DNA of 16,235 bases from Phoronis ovalis. Taxonomy: Eukaryota; Phoronida; Phoronidae. The translations under genes and the position numbers were made by a program. Positions within the stretch are counted from its first letter, which is position 1; each line of letters starts with the position of its first letter. The notes beneath the pieces were generated by a model, which worked only from the letters and a program-made list of their open reading frames with translations, made no database searches and was not told the origin of the DNA. Positions 1 through 8,000 of the stretch are shown in pieces. Location of the stretch: assembly GCA_028565635.1 (NCBI GenBank), contig JAOXYB010024379.1, forward strand, positions 1-16,235. The letters run 5' to 3'.

Positions 1-238
1 ATACTGTTCAAGTTCAATTTCAAATTATTTTATTATAGTGACATGTTCCTTAATACATTTACAATAATAACATATACCTAGCTCACGGATTCACAAGTCA
101 ATATAGACATTAATTTTAAATATATGATTATTTCGGCAAAGTCTTTATTAATATGTACAACATTTTTGTAAAAATCTGATCTTTCCTTAGAATAAACATT
201 ACAATTAAATAGGAAATATGTTTCAGTTTCAACTCATT

Positions 239-473
239 TATTGGTACAACACATGAAATTAAATAATACAGTATTGAAACACATATTTTTGAGTTGTTAA
301 ACTTGTTTATCAAACCCCCTGGTGCCGTTCCTGCAGAATCAGATAAAACCTTTGAATAGTTGTATAGTCTAAAACATCATCACGAAAATCCCAAGGTACG
401 TATATCTGTCTTTGTATTCTAAAAGAATGTCACCGAAATGAAATTCATATTTACTGCTGTCCAGATTTTTAGG
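239..473 (-). pseudogene. LINE ORF2 C-terminal fragment, frameshifted
   Basis: One minus-strand frame from 473 to about 384 reads SSKYEFHFGD then LLEYKDRYTYLGIF, which is typical of the LINE segment just after the RT domain. The reading then shifts frame (DDVLDYTT, then LQERHQG) and meets stops. It resumes as LINKFNNSKICVSILYYLIS and CVVPI, matching the conserved 'KFKSLKNVGFxTFxxL..VVPI' stretch. The pieces are collinear with known elements, which supports decay of one copy over chance similarity. The minus-strand open frame continues to 128, but its residues past position 239 are not recognisable. Confidence 0.65.
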
Positions 474-474
474 T

Positions 475-654
475 CTAAATTAAAATGAACAATCTATTAT
501 TTATCTTCAAGCAGGATTGGGACGAAGCAGATATACCTTTAATTCCATAATAAAATTTTCCATGAATATTCATATTCAATAACTTATATAACATGACATC
601 TCCATCTATCCAATCAAACGTTTTTTGCATATCAATAAATGTTGTGAATGTAGG
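475..654 (-). pseudogene. Reverse transcriptase fragment, palm motif A region
   Basis: The minus strand is open for 59 codons from 654 to 478 and stops at 477-475. The translation starts PTFTTFIDMQKTFDWIDGD and continues with MLYKLLNMNIHGKFYYGIKG. This matches the LINE reverse-transcriptase pattern of a hydrophobic strand, the first catalytic aspartate (FID), the KxFD signature and the helix before motif B. It ends near the KINNRL segment, which in intact elements precedes the RQGxxLSP motif. Neither that motif nor YADD follows. There is no start codon of its own, so this is a piece of a retrotransposon ORF and not a gene. Confidence 0.8.
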
Positions 655-754
655 TACTCCTTTTTCTTTCTATTTCTAATTATAGATGTTTATCATAAAA
701 TTCTTACTAGCAAATTAAAGGCCTAAATGAAATAGCTGTAAAATGGTTTGAATC

Positions 755-890
755 CTACTTAGGGACTGGTCATAATTTGGTGGGCCGGGGATATGATTTT
801 AATATCAGCGGGAAAAATTGGCTCCACAAGAGCCAAATTAAAAATGCCCCCCCCCCCTGAGGGCCAAAAGTAAACATGGTCCTCCAACAC
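755..890. repeat. Low-complexity C-rich tract with hairpin; probable dispersed repeat
   Basis: A block beginning GGGACTGGTCATAATTTGG contains a near-perfect hairpin at 816-839 (arms AATTGGCTC and GAGCCAAATT around CACAA). A run of about 11 C follows at 847-857. Its base composition differs from the AT-rich surroundings. It looks like part of a dispersed repeat, but no terminal repeats or target duplication could be defined. Confidence 0.35.
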
Positions 891-1133
891 TATAGAAACA
901 GCAGTTCCGTTACAGTAGTGTACATTTTAGCATATATAAACACGGTCTCTTCGATTCAGATTAGTAAACAAATAGAGATATTAAGTAGACCTTATGTAAG
1001 GGGGATGATTTACACCTGAAACCTGGTTACAACTGTTCCTCTAAAGCTAAAAGACGAACAAGAAAAAGTGCACGTTTTTATTGTTTTCACAGTCAGCAGC
1101 ATACCTAGTAAAGAGTTATATTATTACTACAGC

Positions 1134-1225
1134 TGGTGGCTACTGCTCCCGGTAGGGTTCAAACCTACGCTGGATGAAAAGTGAAGCGTACTCAGTCACA
1201 AAAGCTTGAGCTACAGCAGATCACT
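1134..1225 (-). mobile_element. tRNA-derived SINE-like head
   Basis: On the minus strand the sequence reads TGTAGCTCAAGC, then GACTGAGTACGCTTCAC, then GGTTTGAACCC (plus-strand 1155-1165). It therefore has an A-box-like TAGCTCA and a B-box very close to the Pol III consensus GGTTCGAATCC. The B-box sits in a perfect five-pair T-arm (GTAGG/CCTAC). A true tRNA fold fails: the candidate anticodon stem ACGCT/AGCGT overlaps the T-stem and would leave a 13-nt loop, and the acceptor stem is poor. This is what the promoter head of an old tRNA-derived SINE looks like. The body would run toward lower coordinates; its end is not clear. Confidence 0.45.
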
Positions 1226-1383
1226 GATTTTCTACCAGTTTTTGATGTACTAATAACGTCATGTAATCTTATCAAAACTACTAAACGAACCCAGTAAATT
1301 GTTCTTGCCGAAACTACCTATGTCTAGGCGCGCACCACTGTCGCTGTGTGACCCTGGCCGGTAGAAGTTACTGTCGACGTATG

Positions 1384-1509
1384 CCTTCTGTGCCTTCCGT
1401 GCCTTCCGTGCCTTCTGTGCCTTCCGTGCCTTCCGTGCCTTCTGTGCCTTCCGTGCCTTCTGTGCCTTCCGTGCCCTCCGTCCCTTCCGTTCCTTCCGTG
1501 CCTTCCGTG
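1384..1509. repeat. 9-bp minisatellite, 14 units
   Basis: Fourteen tandem copies of a 9-bp unit, consensus CCTTCCGTG, with scattered C/T variants (CCTTCTGTG, CCCTCCGTC). The array is open in one plus frame, where it reads (Pro-Ser-Val)n, and in a minus frame, where it is rich in His, Gly and Arg. Both readings follow from the unit length being a multiple of three and are not evidence for a gene. The array sits in a locally GC-rich patch (about 1323-1560) and is likely to vary in copy number. Confidence 0.95.
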
Positions 1510-1599
1510 CCCGCTGCGGAATTGTACATTAAACGCTTCCGAGTGGCGTTTCCAGGCGTTTAACCCTAGTAGTCCCATATATAGCATTTTAACCCATAC

Positions 1600-4279
1600 A
1601 CTAATTATATGTTGCCTACTGAAATCTCTTTGAGAACCATAACATATATAAATAACAAATACAAATTAATTAACACATTTAAATAGTCTGCGTGCCATAA
1701 CAACAGGTAAAAATAAAACAGTAATATTTTCAAAAATTCGACGATGGCGTTACGTGTGTAAATGCAAATATCCTATTAAAAAATTTGACATTGAATAACA
1801 TATCTTGGAATTGAAGTATAAAATCCTTGGTAATAACTATTATCAGCTATTATCCTACTTAATGTTGGATTCTTGCAACGATGTGCTGATATATATTTTG
1901 TATAAAACTGCGAACATTTATTAATGGTGCTTTAGAATTGTAAAACTAATATTTTATATAGCACTATAAACGTGTCGTCAGCACCTTATGCAAGTCGTCC
2001 TAACTTTAAATGTTCCAAGAAAGCCCATACTTTCACAACTTACACCAGTTTTTACCAGCTGTTGATGTAAATAAAATACAGTAAATGACTTTAAGAGTAA
2101 TCTTGAACTATCCTGGTCTAAGAAACTACTTACTACACGACTGCAATTTATACACGGAAAACACAGAGCCTAGTCAAATACTTGTGTGCCCAGACCATTA
2201 AAGCTAGCGCTCATCGCCTGTATGGGGCACCTTCATAGTCTGAAAATGTTTGACAAGGCTCTGTGTTTCCTGGTATAAATTATAGTTGGGTTAGAGAATG
2301 GGTAAGTTACTACTTTTATAAAGATCTCGGTATGCTTTGATGCAAAAGCAAAATATTTGCACTGTTACAATTTTTTTACTGAATGACCCTTGCTACTAAA
2401 CTATGGACACCGAAAATTAACAGAGACTGAATACTTTTTAAAATATTTTCGTGAAAATAAAACCTATATATGTATGTATTAAAATCAGGCACGCGTTTTA
2501 CACGACAACATTAACTGTCTCCTTTAAATGTACTTTGGCCACACAAATTTAGTACTATCAAGTTATGGAGATACCCGGATGAACACCAGTATACCTGATT
2601 GATGGTTAGTTAGGTCTGGGTCTTTTATTGTCCGGCCCGGCGTGAATTCTTTACGGATGCTTGTAATAAAATTTACTAACAACTAGAAACGAGAGTCCGG
2701 CTTCAAGATTCATGGTCGGGGCATTTGAATAAATTATTATTATCTTTACATTTTTCCTTAACAGGCATTTTATAAAGTTGTTTGGATTCGTGTTTTACAA
2801 GAAAACAAATATGCATCAACTTAGAGATTGTTAGGGCTCCCAACTCGGGAAAACTACCGCTCTCTTTGCATAATTATAACATTAACATTAGCCAATTGTA
2901 AACATTTTATATACCGTCAAATATTCGATTTCTACATTAAATAATAAAATGATAATTTAATGTAAAGGTGTACATGATTATTATAGTGATGGACTATCGT
3001 CAAATCCACTGAGTACATACTACAGTTGGTGGCGCTTCAGTAACAATTTAACCTGTTGACTGCATAAACGGGGTTAGCAATATTACACATAATGAATAAA
3101 GTTGGCACGCGTCCTAATGAATTGAATGACCCATAAAATCTTAGACCACGTGATGAACTAAAAATAGGTTTAAAAATTTCCCATTACAAATATTTGATAA
3201 TTTGTCCCTAAGATACGACACATTTCGTGCTTCGTAACTTTTACTTTGGAACACCTCTGATTTGCTGATAAACGATCATTTAAATTTTAAAAGGTATGCA
3301 ACTGGTGCCGTTAATACTACAGTGAGTTTTTATTTAACTACGCTACCGTATTTCGGTTTGTAACTTAATGTGCTATAGCGAAACATGTATAACATTTCTA
3401 TACTTTAAGGCTTCTAATAATTCGATCAATCTATCAATTGGTGTTTATATGTGTCACTTAATTTGTACATTAAACAATTCGGTTGCCTACAAATAGTATT
3501 TCGTTATTCATGAATACCAAGTAAATATGTCTCCAATGTAACCGAATATTTACTTATTGAGGTACGTTTAATTTGAATTATTTCACGAAAACATAATAAA
3601 TACAGATTGATATCATTGAACCACTTGTTAGATACTAAGTCTAAATTAAACTATTATAGCAAAGACTGTCAAAAACACTTGCTGGATTCGGTTTAAAAAG
3701 TAGGTATTTTGCAAAATAAGTATATGTTTTAATAATTCAGTGACGGCCTATCTGCAAAAATCGAGAATTTCTAAACCGTGACGTTTTAACAATTCAAGAG
3801 AAATAGTAATAGTAGCCATCCAGTCACATTAGTCATTTTTACAAAAATACGGTTCACCTCCAGTTTTTCCTTTTAGAACAATTATAACTGAACTACATAC
3901 ATAGTACAAAGCACAATATTAAACAAATTCAAGTATTGTGTTATATCAATAAAAATAAGGCCATTCTTTGTTTGGTTTATACATAAGGAAGTGTACTGAA
4001 GTTTAGTAGACATAATACGTTTATACTTAGTTTATTTTCTTTATTTGAAGCGACATATTTATTTTAAGAGTTATCCTGTACTCAAACTGAAGTTTTAAAG
4101 TGCTAGATCGTATTTCACAGCTTCTAATAAAAAATGCAAACACACTAGTCTAATACACAGGTTTCACGTTTATGTTTAAGGCAATATTATATAATATTTT
4201 TACGTTTACAAGACACTAATTTAATATATAGTTTCATTGTCTTACTCTAACCTGCTATTGTCCTAATTTGTATTTACAG
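1600..4279. other. Intergenic / upstream region without recognisable coding sequence
   Basis: This AT-rich stretch has frequent stops in all six frames. I recognise no protein motif or RNA gene, and the only structured element is the foldback at 2145-2281. It must contain the promoter and 5' untranslated exon(s) of the downstream gene, because an intron acceptor sits at 4278-4279. Possible donors are CAG|GTAAAA near 1707, GG|GTAAGT near 2302 and AAAAG|GTATGC near 3292. The sequence alone does not decide among them. Confidence 0.6.
2145..2281. repeat. Inverted-repeat (foldback) element, MITE-like
   Basis: The left arm (2145-2180, starting AATTTATACACGG and containing AACACAGAGCC) is the imperfect reverse complement of the right arm (2247-2281, ending GGTATAAATT). 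They share about 30 of 35 bases, including GAAAACACAGAGCC against GGCTCTGTGTTTC. A 66-bp spacer contains the small palindrome AGCGCT and further partial pairing (GTGCCC/GGGCAC). A 137-bp element that is nearly all inverted repeat fits a short non-autonomous DNA transposon or foldback element. No target-site duplication is obvious. Confidence 0.65.
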
Positions 4280-4311
4280 GATACAATTAAGGTAATAACT
4301 TACCATCCACT
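4245..4311 (+). other. 3' splice site and 5' UTR segment of the HEPN-NB-ARC gene
   Basis: A branch-point-like CTAAC (about 4246-4250) lies some 30 bases before the acceptor TATTTACAG, whose AG is 4278-4279. The exon then begins at 4280 and runs 32 nt to the start codon. An in-frame TAA at 4288-4290 closes the frame upstream of the ATG. The start context ACTATGG has A at -3 and G at +4, a strong Kozak match. This indicates at least one further upstream non-coding exon that I cannot place. Confidence 0.6.
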
Positions 4312-5062
4312 ATGGCTGTTTTATATACTGTTGAAAACATCAATTTCGGACGTATTTGTCGGCTCTTAATTGACTGTGGTACCCCCGTGTTGTCAGATGT
4401 CCTTAACAATCAGCTCAAAACTCAATATCAGTCTTCAAGTTTAGAGGATGTTTTAAACCAACCGAACGTTCAAGCGGAGTTGAGGAAAGTTAACCCTTTC
4501 AACACACAGCAGCAAAAGCTTTTATACCCAAACAGTAGAGGCAAGAATAACTTGGGACCAGCTAGCAGTACTGTTAGTACCAACCAACTGGACATTTCCT
4601 TGATCTGCATTTTACTAAGAAATATCTGTGGCCTACGTGCAACAAAAAATAAAGTATGGGGCAAACCAAGACCAAATGACACATCTGTAGAAGCAAATAT
4701 TGCTCGTATAAGAAATATGAGGAACAACCTGTATGGACATATCACAGCTGCAAGATTATCAAACACTGACTTTAATAAACATTGGAATGAAACGGTAACA
4801 ATATTGTTGGCCCTGTCACCTACAAAGTTTCCACAAACACACTATGATATGTTAAAAACGGCGTCTTTCGATGGTCATATGCAACTGAAATACAAGACAC
4901 TTTTAAAGTTATGGTATGAAGATTCATCTGTGATCGAAAAAGTTTTATATGAAATAAAATCTACCAAGAACATGGTAGAGAAATTACGAATAGAAACAAA
5001 TCAAAATGTGAAGTCGGAAGGCCAACAAGCTGTGAAAACAACAACAAAAAAGCATAGCTCAG
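4312..5062 (+). CDS. Exon A: DZIP3-type HEPN domain
   Basis: Encodes 250 residues plus one base. The protein shows the hallmarks of the HEPN domain named after DZIP3: an N-terminal helical part, LLYP near residue 70, DISLICILLRNICGL (94-108), a Trp-Gly-x-Pro step (WGKP, 116-119), and the signature ARIRNMRNNLYGHI (131-144). R137 and H143 form the R-x(4-6)-H motif that cleaves RNA in active HEPN proteins. The preceding polar Asn and the RN pair also match the family. The start has a strong Kozak context with an in-frame stop just upstream. The last coding residues (220-250) are lysine-rich and lead to the membrane helix of exon B. If intron 1 were retained, translation would add about 12 residues and stop at 5098-5100, giving a HEPN-only protein. 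Whether this HEPN is catalytic or only a binding module cannot be told from sequence. Confidence 0.85.
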
Positions 5063-8000
5063 GTAAGTTTATGAACTCAATATATACATCTATGAACTAG
5101 AACTACCCTAATAGAGTTTTTGTCTATAAGGATAATACTAGGTATTTTACCACTGGTTCAGTCTACTTTTTAGAAGGGGAATAAATAACGTATAAACTAG
5201 TTAGGAAAGTACATATAGTGTGAGTCCTGCAATATGAGGGTATATCTACGTAGATATTATATAAGGCATTCGTATGCAACATAAGAAAAGATAGTGATTT
5301 TAAAGTAAGGACACTAAGAGAATTGATTGTGCTTTTAGCTTGCTTCACTAAAAAAACAGGGACAATATTTTCTTTTAATTTTATTATATTATTTTATGTG
5401 AAATATGAAAAGATGACCACAGATTATATTTTATGTTTACTAAGTTGATTTAAATATAAACGGGATAAGGATTATAACCTTTTAATATGCTAATAATTTA
5501 ATTTTTTGAACTTAGAAATTCACAAACTGTCTGCTTGTCACAAAATTGATTCTATCGTCAATGCCAGTATAAAATAGTCACAAATAGTTGACGGCACCTA
5601 AAACGCATAGCAAACATAGCAAACATCCATAAATAGAATCATTTATCATACCTAGGTGTTAACTCAAGGGTCTGGGTGCCTACAGTTACTAGCAAATAAA
5701 TGTATAGTATTACACATATACCTTTCCATACCTGCAAATATTAAACTGAACCATGTGCGTGTGAAATGGAAAATGCCATATGCTTGTGTTCCACGTGTAT
5801 TTCACACCTAAAAACTCTAATGTAGCGGAATTATTAACTCGGTAACATAACTAAGGTCCTACTGTACGGTTATACTATAAACTGGCGGATTTAGCGGAGA
5901 AAGTGTAACTCAGCGTTGTCGTAAATTTACTGTCTAAGCATACCGCAATAGGTTAGATATCTGAGTTAACACCCTCGATGATTTCATGACAAAAATCGCC
6001 TGATTTTAAGAACAGAAGTGCGAGGCGTGAACATATGATTTGTTTACTTTTAATTAGAAATATACAAAAAATAGTATTTTATTGTTTCAGTTATATAAAA
6101 TATTGTTATCAGTATGTACAGCACACATATGCTGGGACTTGTCTATACAGAGTTAAGCAACAAAAAACAACGAATTAAAAACAATCTGCTTCATTTGAAC
6201 ATGTACCTGTTCCGGATTAATTGTTCAAGCATTATTAATATTTAAAGGCTGAAAAAGTGAATCAAATTTGGTATGAAAGGAAAGACAATCCCAATTTTGT
6301 TTCAAATTCATGTTCAACATTGAATATTTCCAAATTCTAAAGATTTAGACTCCAGAAATCAAAAATGTATCAGCTCGGGTATATTCAGCTCCATCTAGGG
6401 ATACACTTTGTAAATACACAGTAGGGTGCATTACTATAATTTTTTTGACTTTCTTTCCGGTATTTTCAATTTTAGCTTTGTTGTCCCATATTTTCCGTGA
6501 AGTGACAACATAAAGATCACACTTTTCGTTGAAACTGAACTTAATTTCGCAAAAAAATTTAAAAAATCACAACATCCAGATGGCATTTTCATGGAAAAAT
6601 GATGGGATTATTTCCCAGCGGGTCAGCTAGGATTGGCTTGCAGTGTCCAAAAAGGTGGCATTGTGTTGATTAAGAATACCTTTAAAAGATCTCAAAAAGC
6701 TAAACCTTTATACAATCGCGAAGTAAGAATATGTCAAAGCAGAAAAAGTCCGAACAGGATAATTTTTCGATTTTAAAAATAAACCGATCTGACTGGATCC
6801 AACTCACGCCGGTCCTGTACTGGCACTCTTATGAAACAGGCCATCGATCTTATCTATTCAGCCACTAGATCACTGTTATGTTCTGTATGTGTAAATATGA
6901 TATAATTAGCATTGTGCTTAATATAAAGGTGTATAGTGAGTATAAAATGGCATCGGGTATAGAACGTTGCAATAAAAACCCTTGAATTTGGACATTAGGG
7001 ATGTAATGATAAAGTAGAAGGCTATTTGCGTGACCGAATATCGAAGAATAATGTACACAGAGGGGGCCGTTCAATAGTTTTCGACGGCCAATAATGGCCT
7101 TAGCGTATTATAATATAGATTTCAGGTGTTGCACTTCTAATGAATTGTGTGTGTAATTTTTTAGTTATATTTCTTGTGCCTTGGGGTATGTTATTTGCTA
7201 CTTTTTTTAGAACAAAAAAGCTTCACGAACAGATTAGTTCAAATCTTATGAATACGTTTACATAATTGAGTACAGTCAACAGTCTCTGAAAGAAATATAA
7301 CTGAAAATTTAATTAATCTATTTGCATTGATAATTGCTTATTTTGTAGATGCTGTTTCGTTAAAGGTGCATACATACGTTATAGTACTTGTGTTGCTCTT
7401 TGCACTTTCGTATCAAGCTTATATATTCCTCAAAGCTCAAGAAACAGGTAAGTTAATGTCATACTTACACTGAAATTTATGTACGCTTAAATATTAATTC
7501 TCTTGGCAGAATTTTAAAGGCAGAAATCCCCTACAAAATTTCTAAGTATTCAATAAAACTGCCTTCACCACTTCTTACTTAATATATGCAACAAGTGTCA
7601 ACATAAGTATAGTTATTACCCTTTCGTTCAAAAATTGTTTGTCTCAGCTGTAAGCTATATTTTGTCTTGCAGAAATATTACCTACTCTCGTTTCATGAAA
7701 AGTCGCGTCTTATCCATAAATAGATTGATGTTTTGAGTCTAATTTTATGATGCAGTATATGTTATAAGATACTAAGCAATGCAATGCACGACGGGTGCAA
7801 ATCATGAACAATTATTATTCTCCAAAGAGTCTTTACAATGTATTTAGTTATACTCGATCACGTCACTAACGGCATCTGAGCCCTATGGAAGTTGTCTTAA
7901 CCATTTTTTTCTCATAGAAATCGTCCGTTGTGATTTTGTACACTATGAACTAAAAAATAGAATTTAAAGTAGCTCTTACTGTATTCTTTTCCATTATACC

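Larger units (their letters stand above)
128..670 (-). mobile_element. Decayed LINE (non-LTR retrotransposon) remnant
   Basis: Read on the minus strand, this stretch keeps pieces of a non-LTR retrotransposon ORF2 in the expected order. First comes reverse-transcriptase palm motif A (FIDMQKTFDWIDGD, 654 downward), then a post-palm segment ending in YKDRYTYLGIF (473-384). Last is the C-terminal stretch resembling the familiar LINE pattern ALGxxINKFxxLKxxGFxTFxxxxxxxVxPI (about 345-239). Stops and frame changes separate the pieces. The part that should hold the catalytic YADD motif is missing between the first two. The element is therefore dead and truncated. The motif style (QKxFDWxDxD followed by LLYKLL) fits the CR1/Jockey-like LINEs common in mollusc genomes, but the clade is not certain. 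Neither the 5' end nor a clear 3' tail is seen. Confidence 0.8.

Noticed and set aside
1134-1225. Functional tRNA gene on the minus strand
   Set aside because: The B-box and T-arm are good, but the anticodon stem overlaps the T-stem, the loop is too long and the acceptor stem is poor.
1348-1563. A 71-residue Pro-Ser-Val repeat protein, and the 87-residue antisense frame
   Set aside because: Both arise from a 9-bp minisatellite whose unit is divisible by three; flanks show no domain, splice or conservation signal.
4470-4766. 98-residue minus-strand open frame inside exon A
   Set aside because: Opposite strand of a convincing HEPN exon, with no recognisable motif.
6865-7074. 69-residue minus-strand frame in intron 1
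   Set aside because: Short, AT-driven composition and no family resemblance.
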